64,000 nt of DNA from positions 1 through 64,000 of the forward strand of contig JAKPPT010000137.1 of the NCBI GenBank assembly GCA_029547205.1, given 5' to 3'. Origin of the DNA: Spirochaetota bacterium (GTDB lineage Bacteria; Spirochaetota; Spirochaetia; Treponematales; UBA12059). Below are positions 43,782 to 52,647 of this stretch, piece after piece. How positions within the stretch are numbered: position 1 is the first letter of the stretch; the number at the start of each line of letters is the position of its first letter. The notes beneath the pieces were generated by a model. That model ran no database searches and was not told the DNA's origin. It worked only from the letters and a program-made list of their open reading frames with translations. The position numbers and the translations under genes are program-made.

Positions 43782-44945
43782 CTACTGCAATAATGTTTGT
43801 ATTGTTTCAATAATACGATGAACTTGATTGTTATTCATACCGTGCCATATGGGCAAACTTACAACGCTGTTAAAATGTTTTACAGCGTTTGGAAAATCAT
43901 CAGGTTTATAATGATAAGTTTTAGCATAGAATGGCATAAGATGCAGGGGTATAAAATGAACGGATGTTCCAATCCCTGCATTGGTAAGAGCTTCAATGAG
44001 CTCGTCGCGGGATAATTTTGCTTCATGCAGTATGCGCAGACTATATAAGTGCCATGCATGATCTTCTGCTGAATTTCCCGGCGGCAACAGACAGCCTTTT
44101 ATTGCTGAAAAAGCCGAATTGTATGCCTCTGCAATCGCAGTTCGTTGAGTCTTAAAATCGTTTGCTTTTTTTAGCTGAACCCTTCCAATTGCGGAGAGAA
44201 TATCAGGAAGGTTATATTTGAACCCGGCATCCAGCACTTCGTAATACCAAGTTGCACCTTTACTGGTATACCTGTTCCAGACATCTCTATCGATTCCATG
44301 TAGCCGCATGGTTTTTATGCGTTTGGCTATTTTTTCAGATGCAGTCACCACCATTCCGCCTTCGCCAGTGGTAATAGTTTTGGTTGCATAAAAAGAATAA
44401 ACCCCAATATCACCGATAGTCCCAATGTATTTACCATTATATGTTACTGGAAATGCATGAGCAGCATCTTCGATTACTGTACACCCGTATTGATGCGCTA
44501 GAGATACGATTTCGTTCATTTTGCAGGGGAGACCGCCGACATGAACAGGAATTACCGCTTTACAGTGTTTAGTGGTCTTTAAAATTTCGGCTAGCTTTTG
44601 AGGATCTATATTAAAACTTTCCACTTCTGTGTCGCAGAAAACGACTTTTGCGCCAAGATGATGAACAACAGCAGCAGTTGAAGCAAATGTATATGGTGAT
44701 GTGATAACAGTATCACCCTGACCAACACCAGCTGCTTCAAGAGCTAAATGGAGACCGCTTGTTGCAGAATTAACAGCAAAGGCAAATGGTGCAGAAACAA
44801 AACTGGAAAACTCTTTTTCAAATGCAAGGGTTTCAGAGCCAGTTGTCAGCCAGCCTGATCTCATGATTCGTAAAACGGCTTGTTCTTCTTCTTCTGATAT
44901 AAGTGGCTTTGCAAATGGAATAAAATCATTGTTGATTTCTGACAT
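43782..44945 (-). CDS. DegT/DnrJ/EryC1-family nucleotide-sugar aminotransferase
   Basis: 387 residues. All family features are present: 'FAVNSATSGLHLALEAAGVGQGDTVITSPYTFASTA', 'VIEDAAHAFP' and the PLP lysine motif 'YSFYATKTITTGEGGM', plus a C-terminal 'SVHFIPLHLMPFY'. Similar to PglE/PseC-type enzymes that aminate UDP-4-keto-6-deoxysugars. ATG 44945 follows GGAGG by eight bases and overlaps the dehydratase gene by 20 bases; the frame's earlier start at 44972 is rejected. The pair should make a UDP-4-amino-4,6-dideoxyhexose for surface glycan or glycoprotein. Confidence 0.92.
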   Translation of the reverse strand: MSEINNDFIPFAKPLISEEEEQAVLRIMRSGWLTTGSETLAFEKEFSSFVSAPFAFAVNSATSGLHLALEAAGVGQGDTVITSPYTFASTAAVVHHLGAKVVFCDTEVESFNIDPQKLAEILKTTKHCKAVIPVHVGGLPCKMNEIVSLAHQYGCTVIEDAAHAFPVTYNGKYIGTIGDIGVYSFYATKTITTGEGGMVVTASEKIAKRIKTMRLHGIDRDVWNRYTSKGATWYYEVLDAGFKYNLPDILSAIGRVQLKKANDFKTQRTAIAEAYNSAFSAIKGCLLPPGNSAEDHAWHLYSLRILHEAKLSRDELIEALTNAGIGTSVHFIPLHLMPFYAKTYHYKPDDFPNAVKHFNSVVSLPIWHGMNNNQVHRIIETIQTLLQ

Positions 44946-46392
44946 AATCTGGTTCCTCCACTGTTGGTACATATCGTTTTATGATTTCGTAAAGCTTATG
45001 AGCATTTCTATATGATATACTTTCCGGATTAAATATTATTCCAAGATCTTTAAATAGGTTTTCAATATCAATGATGTCATACTTTCTTTTAAGTAATGAA
45101 ATCCGTTCAAATTCAGTTTTTTCAAAATACTCATTTTGTGCTATGAGAGATTCATGAATTTTTTCTCCTGGACGCAGTCCAATAATTTCTATAGGTATTT
45201 CTTTATATGGTTCATAACCATAAAATTTTATAACATTTTCTGCTAATTCAATGATTCTCACAGGATATCCCATATCAAAAATATATGATTCTCCTGGTTT
45301 GCCTGTATGTGCAGTTTTTAATACGAGTGAACAGGCTTCTGGTATAGTCATAAAGTATCGTGTTGCATCAGGATGCGTTACAGTAACAGGTCCGCCATAT
45401 TGTATCTGGCGCTGAAATAACGGTATTATTGAACCCCTTGACCCCAGTACATTGCCAAATCGTACGATGATCGGTTCCATCTGTGATTTATTTGCATCAA
45501 GTACGATGTGTTCACCAATAAGCTTTGATGCGCCATATATGCAGATAGGATCTACAGCCTTATCGGTACTGATAAATATAAAACGTTTTGTTCCAGCATG
45601 AATAGCAGCGTCAACGAGATTTTTAGTTCCTAGAACATTATTTTCAATTGCAATAACTGGATTTTGTTCCATGAGTGGAACATGTTTGTATGCTGCAGTA
45701 TGAAATATTATATTAACTTTAAGTTTTTTAATAAGATCATGGATATAAGCGCGGTCGCGGAGTTCGCCAATTATTGGAACGATGGTTGTTGTCGTTCCTA
45801 CTCCGCCTCTTTGAAGTTCTCGAAGTTCACGATCAATTGTATAAATTGAATTTTCACCATGACCAAAAAGGTATAACCGTTCAGCACCGGCTTCAAGGAG
45901 CTGTCGGCAGAGTTCAGAGCCAATTGATCCCCCTGCTCCAGTTACGAGAATACGTTTGTTTTCAAACCAGGAAAGGGTTTCTGTGATATGGAGAGGAGAT
46001 GGTTTTCTCCCCAATATGTCCTGTGGATTAATTTCCCTTAGTTGTGCTGCATGAGCTTCGCCTTCAATAATGGTAGCAATGGATGGGATAATATGAATTT
46101 TTACAAAGCCATAGGCTTTGCCCATGTTATAGAATTTTTTTATTGTTGCATTATCAGCAGATGGTATGGCAATGATGAGTTCTTCCTGCGGATTTTTTCC
46201 AAAATTTTGTATTGCGCTAGAAACTGGTCCGATGACAGGAATTCCTAATATTTTTGAACCTATCTTATGCGGATCATCGTCAAGAAAAGCTTTAATCGTA
46301 TAAAGGGCTGATTTTTGCATCAGCTCTTTTGCAAGTGAGGTGCCTGCTATACCTGCTCCAATTATTATTATTGCTTTTCTTGAATGGTTCAT
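44926..46392 (-). CDS. Nucleotide-sugar 4,6-dehydratase, CapD/PglF-like without membrane helices
   Basis: 488 residues. An N-terminal Rossmann domain (about 5-125, 'IIIIGAGIAGTSLAKEL', 'AFLDDDPHKIGSKILGIPVIG') is followed by a Polysacc_synt_2 short-chain dehydrogenase domain ('ILVTGAGGSIGSELCRQLL', 'FHTAAYKHVPLME', 'FISTDKAVDP', 'YGASKLIGE'). PglF and WbpM have four transmembrane helices before this arrangement. None is present here, so the protein is soluble. It should turn UDP-GlcNAc (or similar) into the 4-keto-6-deoxy sugar. It overlaps the NusG-like gene stop by four bases. Confidence 0.9.
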   Translation of the reverse strand: MNHSRKAIIIIGAGIAGTSLAKELMQKSALYTIKAFLDDDPHKIGSKILGIPVIGPVSSAIQNFGKNPQEELIIAIPSADNATIKKFYNMGKAYGFVKIHIIPSIATIIEGEAHAAQLREINPQDILGRKPSPLHITETLSWFENKRILVTGAGGSIGSELCRQLLEAGAERLYLFGHGENSIYTIDRELRELQRGGVGTTTTIVPIIGELRDRAYIHDLIKKLKVNIIFHTAAYKHVPLMEQNPVIAIENNVLGTKNLVDAAIHAGTKRFIFISTDKAVDPICIYGASKLIGEHIVLDANKSQMEPIIVRFGNVLGSRGSIIPLFQRQIQYGGPVTVTHPDATRYFMTIPEACSLVLKTAHTGKPGESYIFDMGYPVRIIELAENVIKFYGYEPYKEIPIEIIGLRPGEKIHESLIAQNEYFEKTEFERISLLKRKYDIIDIENLFKDLGIIFNPESISYRNAHKLYEIIKRYVPTVEEPDYVRNQQ

Positions 46393-46916
46393 GCATTTTC
46401 CTTCTTTTGTATGTTTTCAAAAGCAACTTCAATAATATATGGTGTCTTGCACATGTCAATACATACTTTTGCACGCTGTTTTCTTTTATTAACTTTTATA
46501 ATATAGCCTTCAAGATCTTTTAGTATTCCATCAACAACAACAATTTTATCGTTTTCATCAAAATAAACGGTTGAAATTTGTTTGCTTTTGGGTTGAAGAA
46601 AATAGGACAAAAGTTTTGTATCTTGAACGCTCAGAGGAAGAGGCGATAACGTTTGTGGTAAAATTCTGATAAAATATGGAATTTTCTGAATAATGGTAAT
46701 AAGCGATAGAGGGATTTCCTTTTCAGAATATTCAAGAAAAACGTAGCCGGGGAATACGATCTGCTCATTGTTTTTTATTTTACCCTGTTTCCGAATAGGT
46801 TTTATATGTACAGGAATTTGTAATGATACTGTGTATAGATTTTCAATTTTGAAAAGCAGTTTTTGTTTAAATTGGTTTTCATATCCTGTTGATACCTGGA
46901 TTGCAAAATAATACAT
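46389..46916 (-). CDS. NusG-family specialised antiterminator (LoaP/RfaH/UpxY-like)
   Basis: 175 residues. N-terminal NGN domain (1 to about 105: 'YYFAIQVSTGYENQFKQKL', 'IVFPGYVFLEYSE', 'ILPQTLSPLP') and C-terminal KOW domain (about 122-170: 'NDKIVVVDGILKDLEGYIIKVNKRKQRAKV'). Its sequence is too divergent for housekeeping NusG, and it stands first in a glycan/enzyme operon. Such paralogues act on their own long operon to suppress termination and Rho. The leader carries a hairpin that closes just before the ATG. The downstream genes 46392-39702 are tightly packed, as expected for the target. Confidence 0.85.
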   Translation of the reverse strand: MYYFAIQVSTGYENQFKQKLLFKIENLYTVSLQIPVHIKPIRKQGKIKNNEQIVFPGYVFLEYSEKEIPLSLITIIQKIPYFIRILPQTLSPLPLSVQDTKLLSYFLQPKSKQISTVYFDENDKIVVVDGILKDLEGYIIKVNKRKQRAKVCIDMCKTPYIIEVAFENIQKKENA

Positions 46917-46955
46917 GTATACCTATCCTTTGAACATATTTTAATATCGGTATAC
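46917..46955 (-). promoter_or_regulatory. Structured leader of the NusG-like gene
   Basis: GTATACC and GGTATAC form a perfect seven-base inverted repeat (46917-46923 and 46949-46955) around a 25-base loop. The loop contains the ribosome-binding AAAGGA and a smaller ATATT/AATAT hairpin. The right arm ends one base before ATG 46916. It could control translation or be the RNA site read by the antiterminator. Confidence 0.55.
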
Positions 46956-46959
46956 GTCT

Positions 46960-46968
46960 ATTGTATCA
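46960..46968 (-). promoter_or_regulatory. Extended -10 promoter of the NusG-like operon
   Basis: TGATACAAT on the minus strand (46968 to 46960). The start would be at about 46954, the first base or two of the leader inverted repeat. No good -35. Confidence 0.55.
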
Positions 46969-46990
46969 TAACTTGAGGGGATAATGGAAG

Positions 46991-48646
46991 TTATTGACGT
47001 AAAAGTATGCGCTGAACTTCAAGTGCCTTTTTTCTTACCTGTTCGGGAAACCTGCTGTCCTGTAGTTTTGTTAATAGTATTGCTGCATCGAATAAAGCAG
47101 AGGAAATTCCTTGTGATACTGCAATACTCATAACGCAGTTAATCAATGCCAGTGCAGCTTGTGTAGACCGAGGCAGAGTAAAATTTTGAGAAAGTTTTCT
47201 TAAAACTATGTTGTAAGGGTCAAGTCCAATGGCTGCAATTGCATTGAGAGCAGCTGCTACAAGCGTTTCATCGGTTTCTTTAAGAGCTGTTTCTAATAGC
47301 CAGGGAATTGCAGAAGGGTCTCCATTATTGCCAAGGAGCATACATGCACGGCTTCTCAATGGAATAGAAAGATTTTTTTCAGGATCTGGGAGGTTTTCTC
47401 CTGGTACGAGAGCTGCAGCCCCTAACAGCATGCCATAATCAGTCGCAGATAGCGGTTCCATTTTTTGTAGAGCAAGTGATGCACGATCAAGGTAGGGAAG
47501 AAATGATTCGTCAGAATAACCAGAACTAAGCCAGACTAATTCTGATGAAACAATAGTACGAGCGGGGAATTGGTAGTTTTCAGAATATGCAGCATCATAT
47601 TGAGCTGTCAAATTTTCAAATTGATACACATAGAGAATCCAGTCAGCACCACCTGAAAAGATAATTCCAGATTTCCCGGGAACAAGCCTTGTTGTTGAAT
47701 TTGTTATATTAATTTCACGAAATAATTCTCCCTGTAACGAGAAACTTTGAGCTCTTTTTTTATTATATGCAATAATTCTTTCCGATGATATAAAGAGTTT
47801 GGTTTCACTGTCTGCTTTAAGTTGTACATTCCAGGCTGTTTTATCATGTAATAACAAGTAGAGAGTATTGTTGCTCAGTAAAACAGCTCCGTATTCATTT
47901 TTAAGTGAGATTGTCAAAATTTGAGCAGGAAATTCAGCAATAGTAATAGGATTTAGATTTTTTGAAGAAAAATAGTATAACTTGTTTCCTATGCTGCAAA
48001 GCACGCCATCATTATGAGCGATGCATATGAGAGGTTTTCCAGAAATTTCCCATTGGTTTACGCGAAGATCAGGCAGCATTATACTTATAAGAATTATTTC
48101 TCCTGTATCTGTTCTTATTACAGCGAATAATAGTTTGTTACTGTTATTATTGTTAATGCATGTTTGTATCGGTGTACCAGGAAGCAAATAGCGTGTACGC
48201 AGCTTTCCACCAGGAGTGTAGATAAGCACATTTCTATCAATGCAGAGGTACAAAAATCCATCACGATCAAACAGTGGCGCTGTGCTGAGCTTTCCATTAA
48301 ATGTAATACTCCATACAAGTTTGCAACGTTCATTGTATAAATCTGCTTGCGAAAAACCATCGGTAATCAGTAATCGTCCAAATGCATCAGGAATAGCATA
48401 AGCAGGCTCTGAAAAATTGATTGTGCCTTTCCCAATAACAGTACCTGTTTCTGTAAGTGTAAAGAGCTGTCGACCTTCACTGAGAATCCAGATTCGTGTT
48501 GTATCAACAATCGGGTCCATGAGCAGGCGTCCGCCTGTAGGAAATCTAAAAGCGTATGGAGGAATTTCTTGAGCATACATAGTGGCTAAAAGTATGCATG
48601 AAAAAACATAAAGAATCAGTTTACGACCGTGATATGAAACGTGCAT
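46991..48646 (-). CDS. Secreted beta-propeller and HEAT-repeat protein
   Basis: About 551 residues. Signal peptide ('LILYVFSCILLATMYAQ'), then PQQ-like propeller blades (about 30-370: 'DAFGRLLITDGFSQADLYNERCKLVWSITFNGKLSTAPLFDRDGFLYLCID' pattern), and a C-terminal helical region with HEAT/PBS-like units (about 400-551: 'ACMLLGNNGDPSAIPWLLETALKETDETLVAAALNAIAAIG' pattern). ATG 48646 overlaps the methyltransferase stop by 26 bases; an earlier frame start at 48682 is rejected. Envelope scaffold, function unknown. Repeated propeller genes are a theme in the window (see 6027). Confidence 0.78.
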   Translation of the reverse strand: MHVSYHGRKLILYVFSCILLATMYAQEIPPYAFRFPTGGRLLMDPIVDTTRIWILSEGRQLFTLTETGTVIGKGTINFSEPAYAIPDAFGRLLITDGFSQADLYNERCKLVWSITFNGKLSTAPLFDRDGFLYLCIDRNVLIYTPGGKLRTRYLLPGTPIQTCINNNNSNKLLFAVIRTDTGEIILISIMLPDLRVNQWEISGKPLICIAHNDGVLCSIGNKLYYFSSKNLNPITIAEFPAQILTISLKNEYGAVLLSNNTLYLLLHDKTAWNVQLKADSETKLFISSERIIAYNKKRAQSFSLQGELFREINITNSTTRLVPGKSGIIFSGGADWILYVYQFENLTAQYDAAYSENYQFPARTIVSSELVWLSSGYSDESFLPYLDRASLALQKMEPLSATDYGMLLGAAALVPGENLPDPEKNLSIPLRSRACMLLGNNGDPSAIPWLLETALKETDETLVAAALNAIAAIGLDPYNIVLRKLSQNFTLPRSTQAALALINCVMSIAVSQGISSALFDAAILLTKLQDSRFPEQVRKKALEVQRILLRQ

Positions 48647-49793
48647 AGGCTTCCATCTCTGTAGTATGAGGATAAAAATCATAAAATTTGAGTTCAGTCA
48701 GTGTATAGCCATGATCGCATAAATCGCTAGCATCGCGTGCAAGCGTCTCTGGATTGCAGGAAACATAGCCCAGCAGAGGAATTCTTTTTTGTTTAAGCCA
48801 GGTACGGATTGGTTTTGAAAGACCATTTCTCGGAGGATCTACAACGACATAGTCATAATCGTTTTGAGCAGCGGCAGTTTTGATCCATGATTCTGCACTG
48901 AGTGCATAGACTCCTGCATGAGCACAATTTTGAGATATCCACTGTGTACTGGCAATGGAAGATTCAACACAATCAATTTTAGTAAATTGCTGCTGTAAAA
49001 AAATACTGAATAAGCCTACTCCAGCATAGATATCCAATGCACGTTTCCCTGATACGTCTCTGCACACATCTTCAATTAGTTCAGGGAGCAGAATATGGTT
49101 AGATTGAAAAAAGCATTCAGGTGAATATCGTATATGCTTGTGCAATATATCTGCATATGCTTCACGGTTGACCCCTTCAATAAACACTTGATCCTCGCTT
49201 GCAGTTACCGTAAATCGTTCAGGGATTGCAGCATTATTTTTTATGACTGAAGTGGCTTCTTTAAGCCAGGTATTTAGTGAAGGTGCAAGTACAGGACATT
49301 CTGTCACTGGAATAGCTTCTGCTGATGACCGTGCGCGAAAGCAGGGTTCATAATGCTTGTTTTTAAAAAATTGAGCGCGAAACCGATAGCCATATTCTGG
49401 GCTAGATTTAATTTCAAAACCATTTGCATGAGCAGGGCATGCACCTGTATCAATATTTTGAAAGAGTTTGATCATCCAGTCTTGTTTAATCGCACGCTGG
49501 TACTGTGGCATGATATGCCCAAGCTGGCATCCACCGCATTTTCCGTAATAATTACACAGCGTTTCTCTATTTCGCATGTGGCTCGGCTGTAAAATAGAAA
49601 TGATTGAAGCAGTCGCTCGATTTTTTTCACATGATTGTATCTCTGCTGTAATGCTATCATGAGGAGCACTATACGGAATATAAATGGTATACATCTGCTC
49701 AGTATCAGCATCACCTGAATTGAGTTTTGCAATGCCATAGCCCTCTAAGTTTACAGCTGTAACTGAAAGAGTAACAATATCACCTTTTTGCAT
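48621..49793 (-). CDS. RlmD/RumA-type 23S rRNA uracil-5 methyltransferase
   Basis: About 390 residues. TRAM domain at the N-terminus ('VTLSVTAVNLEGYGIAK'), 4Fe-4S cysteines Cys80, Cys86 and Cys89 ('LCNYYGKCGGCQLGH') plus Cys in 'VTECPVL', a class I methyltransferase fold ('ALDIYAGVGLFSIFL', 'VVVDPPRNGLS') and the catalytic 'YVSCNPETLARD'. Probably methylates U1939-type position of 23S rRNA, though RlmCD and TrmA relatives cannot be excluded. ATG 49793 has AGGA nearby; the TTG at 49829 is rejected. Confidence 0.92.
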   Translation of the reverse strand: MQKGDIVTLSVTAVNLEGYGIAKLNSGDADTEQMYTIYIPYSAPHDSITAEIQSCEKNRATASIISILQPSHMRNRETLCNYYGKCGGCQLGHIMPQYQRAIKQDWMIKLFQNIDTGACPAHANGFEIKSSPEYGYRFRAQFFKNKHYEPCFRARSSAEAIPVTECPVLAPSLNTWLKEATSVIKNNAAIPERFTVTASEDQVFIEGVNREAYADILHKHIRYSPECFFQSNHILLPELIEDVCRDVSGKRALDIYAGVGLFSIFLQQQFTKIDCVESSIASTQWISQNCAHAGVYALSAESWIKTAAAQNDYDYVVVDPPRNGLSKPIRTWLKQKRIPLLGYVSCNPETLARDASDLCDHGYTLTELKFYDFYPHTTEMEAYARFISRS

Positions 49794-49846
49794 AATTCCT
49801 ATCTTATGCTGGCTTATAGAAAAATTCAACAGACAGGAGGATTATT

Positions 49847-49889
49847 AAAAAAGGACTGTTTGGCTCTTCCAGCAACAGTCCTTTTTTAT
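49847..49889. terminator. Terminator after the TRAP permease gene
   Basis: GGACTGTT/AACAGTCC with inner TGG/CCA pairs, flanked by A-run and T-run, so it works in both directions. On the minus strand it ends the TRAP operon before the methyltransferase gene. Confidence 0.9.
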
Positions 49890-49907
49890 TATATATTCAC
49901 AGGAATA

Positions 49908-52052
49908 TCAGGATGCAGGCTTTATGTGATTTTTTGTTATTAAAAATTGCCATATAGTAATGCCTGCAAAGAGTACAATACCAATTATATCTGTAATAGT
50001 TTCCGGGAATACAAGCAGGAGACCAGCAGCTATAGCAATAATGCGCTCCCATATTTGCATCTCTTTAAAATAATAGCCGGTAATTCCGGAAGCCACCATC
50101 ACAATACCGGTAACAGCAGTAAAGAGCATAAACAATGCTGGTAGGAAATGCACATCAATAAGGAGCATCGCTGGATTATATACAAACATGTATGGCACGA
50201 GAAATGCAGCAATTGCTAATCTGCTGGCATTCAATGCAGTACGCATGGGGTTAGATTTAGCTATACCTGATCCAGCAAATGCTGCAAGGGCTACAGGCGG
50301 TGTTACATCTGCAATAATGCCAAAGTAAAACGCAAACATGTGTGCGGGAAGTACAATAGCCATCGCGCTGGGATCAAGAGTAGGGTAAAGCTGCCGCAAA
50401 AGAATAATAATTGCAGGGGCTGCAATAGTGGAAGTAATAATGTAATTTGCTGTGGTTGGCACACCCATTCCAAGTATGAGGCTTGTAATCATAGTAAAAA
50501 ATAGTGTTAAAAATAAATTACCATGAGCCAGATTGACAAGTTCTGCTCCAAGCTTTAATCCTAGTCCTGTTTTTGTAACAACACCAATAATAATTCCAGC
50601 ACATGCCGTCGCTGCAATAACTCCTAATGCGGAACGTGCACCCGTTTCAAGACTTTTCCCAATTGAAGCAACAGTTATAGTACTTTTTTTCTTTAGAAGA
50701 TAACGAATGAGCATAATAGCAACTAATACCGATAGTGCGCCAAGCGGTGTTACCTGACTGAGATATTTCATAACACCCTGTGCAGTATTGGGGTTAATTT
50801 TAAAAAGCGGTGGAACAACAGCAAAAAAGAGCAGCATAGCACCAACCGGAAGAGGTGCCCACCATCCTAAAATTGCTGATGCAAGTGAAAGAATTATAGC
50901 ATAGAATGCTGCAGTCATTGGAGTAAACCCGCTAACTAAAAGCCATACAATACCGATGAGCGGTATGAGCAAATAGCCTCGTTTAAAAAATATATCGCTC
51001 AATTTGGGTAGTTCGGATTTACTAAGACCCTTGAGACCTAACTTTTTAGCTTCGAAGTGAACACCAGCCCAGACACCGGTATAGTAAAGGAGTGCCGGAA
51101 TGATTGCTGCTCCTATAATACGAACATATGGAATGCCTGTAATTTCTGCCATAAGAAACGCTGCAGCACCCATAATTGGTGGCATGAGCTGTCCTCCGGT
51201 AGAAGCAGTTGCTTCGACTGCACCAGCAAATTCAGGCTTATATCCTAGTTTTTTCATCATGGGTATAGTGAATGATCCGGTACCAACAACATTGGCTACT
51301 GAACTCCCTGAAACGGTACCCATGAGTCCACTTGAGAGAACCGCAACCTTTGCAGGACCTCCAGATGCCCAGCCAGCTACTGAATTTGCAAGATCGATGA
51401 AGTACTGACCTAAACCGGTTTGTTCAAGAAATGCACCAAACAGGATAAAGATGATAATAAATGTACTTGAAACACCAATCGGAATACCAAAAATACCTTC
51501 GGTAGTAAAAAACAAGTGCTGGACAAAATCGTCTACCGATAAACCACGGTGTGCAAGTTTCCCGGGAATATAGGGACCAAAGAACGAATACGCAATAAAG
51601 AGAAGCGCTACAATAACAATAGGTAATCCCACGACTCTTCTTGCTGCTTCGAGTACGAGCAGGATACCAATGACTCCGATAATCATGTCAATCGTATTTG
51701 CAGTGCCAGCTCTCAGAAGCAGTTTGCTGTAGTTGAACAAAATGTAGAGCGGAGCTGCCGCTCCTAATAGTGCAAATACAGCATCAATTGGATGCAGATT
51801 TGTTCGTGACCAGCTTTTTTTCATTGGATAGAGTAAAAAAATGAGCGTCAATCCAAATGCCAGGTGTATGGCACGCTGTTTCATTGCATCTAATACGCCA
51901 AAAACTGTTGTATAGAGATGAAAACATGCAAATGTAATAGCAAGCGCTGTTATCACTTTTGCAAGAAAACCCGTATATGTCCTAAAATCAGCCTCTTTAT
52001 CAAATTTTTTTAAGACACTCTGGGCATCAATTATTTCTTGATTGTCCGACAT
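49908..52052 (-). CDS. TRAP transporter permease, fused 4TM/12TM (TAXI type)
   Basis: 714 residues. About 18 hydrophobic helices: a small DctQ-like part at the N-terminus ('LAFGLTLIFLLYPMK'), then a DctM-like part with 'GLMGTVSGSSVANVVGTGSFTIPMMKKLGY' and 'MGVPTTANYIITSTIAAPAI'. This is the fused permease that pairs with TAXI binding lipoproteins in cation-driven uptake of organic acids or amino acids. AAAGGAG precedes the ATG; a long imperfect hairpin lies just upstream. Last gene of the three-gene operon with 52162 and 52648. Confidence 0.95.
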   Translation of the reverse strand: MSDNQEIIDAQSVLKKFDKEADFRTYTGFLAKVITALAITFACFHLYTTVFGVLDAMKQRAIHLAFGLTLIFLLYPMKKSWSRTNLHPIDAVFALLGAAAPLYILFNYSKLLLRAGTANTIDMIIGVIGILLVLEAARRVVGLPIVIVALLFIAYSFFGPYIPGKLAHRGLSVDDFVQHLFFTTEGIFGIPIGVSSTFIIIFILFGAFLEQTGLGQYFIDLANSVAGWASGGPAKVAVLSSGLMGTVSGSSVANVVGTGSFTIPMMKKLGYKPEFAGAVEATASTGGQLMPPIMGAAAFLMAEITGIPYVRIIGAAIIPALLYYTGVWAGVHFEAKKLGLKGLSKSELPKLSDIFFKRGYLLIPLIGIVWLLVSGFTPMTAAFYAIILSLASAILGWWAPLPVGAMLLFFAVVPPLFKINPNTAQGVMKYLSQVTPLGALSVLVAIMLIRYLLKKKSTITVASIGKSLETGARSALGVIAATACAGIIIGVVTKTGLGLKLGAELVNLAHGNLFLTLFFTMITSLILGMGVPTTANYIITSTIAAPAIIILLRQLYPTLDPSAMAIVLPAHMFAFYFGIIADVTPPVALAAFAGSGIAKSNPMRTALNASRLAIAAFLVPYMFVYNPAMLLIDVHFLPALFMLFTAVTGIVMVASGITGYYFKEMQIWERIIAIAAGLLLVFPETITDIIGIVLFAGITIWQFLITKNHIKPAS

Positions 52053-52082
52053 GCATACTCCTTTGTATTGAAAAAATTAGGT

Positions 52083-52128
52083 GAATAAAGTATGTTTGGC
52101 AACCATGTCATTGCGAACATCTTTATTC
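52083..52128 (-). other. Long hairpin in the DUF1850-permease gap
   Basis: Arms GAATAAAG (52083-52090) and CTTTATTC (52121-52128) with further pairing ATGTT/AACAT inside. A T6 run follows after six bases on the minus strand, then the permease Shine-Dalgarno. It could be a weak attenuator or an RNA-stabilising or processing stem. Confidence 0.55.
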
Positions 52129-52161
52129 CAAACAAAATCTCATTCAAATTATAAAACAGTC

Positions 52162-52644
52162 TTATTGTATGTGCAATGAAAAATTATTAGTAATTACAAG
52201 TATTGTGTTACTTTTTGAAAAATATATGAGGGGATACCGCTGTTTCTTAATTATAAGCGCATGACCTGGAATTGGTGAAACAGCAAAGCTCAGAGTGGGT
52301 GTCTCTCGATTGAGGGTAAGGATAAACCATTCTCCTTCCTGCTTAAAGCCTTGAGCATCGGTACTATCGATACCGGTCGAGTAATCTTTGAACATGCTTT
52401 CCGTAATAACAAAACCATCATGTTGTACCAGTATTTTTTCTATTACCTGTGATTTGTTAATGGAATGTATATAGGTATGTATAAAATATTTTTCCTCAAG
52501 TACTATGCTTCCTACAAGACAGGATTGTTCATTATATATGTAGAGAGCTTCTCTCGTATCAAGTAAAAATAAAACCAGTGAAAAACATACTAGTACAAAA
52601 AAACGGGGGAAGTACCCCCGTTTTTGAGAATCTATCATACTCAA
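52162..52644 (-). CDS. DUF1850 protein of the TRAP-TAXI operon
   Basis: 160 residues. Short N-terminal stretch, one hydrophobic helix (about 13-30), then a small periplasmic domain with 'EEKYFIHTYIHSINKSQVIEKILVQHDGFVITESMFKDYSTG', the HS..K..V.E.....DG pattern of DUF1850. The family is almost always next to TAXI permeases, and its role is not known. Start is TTG 52644 or ATG 52638, three to nine bases after the binding protein stop with no clear ribosome-binding site, so coupling is likely. A terminator-like hairpin lies within codons 7-14. Confidence 0.75.
   Translation of the reverse strand: MSMIDSQKRGYFPRFFVLVCFSLVLFLLDTREALYIYNEQSCLVGSIVLEEKYFIHTYIHSINKSQVIEKILVQHDGFVITESMFKDYSTGIDSTDAQGFKQEGEWFILTLNRETPTLSFAVSPIPGHALIIKKQRYPLIYFSKSNTILVITNNFSLHIQ
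52600..52624 (-). terminator. Intrinsic terminator inside the first codons of the DUF1850 gene
   Basis: On the minus strand AAAAACGGGGG, five-base loop, CCCCCGTTTTTTT. A strong GC stem with a T7 tract placed 20-40 bases after the binding-protein stop. Most transcripts should end here, leaving little read-through for the permease. Confidence 0.85.
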
Positions 52645-52647
52645 CCG

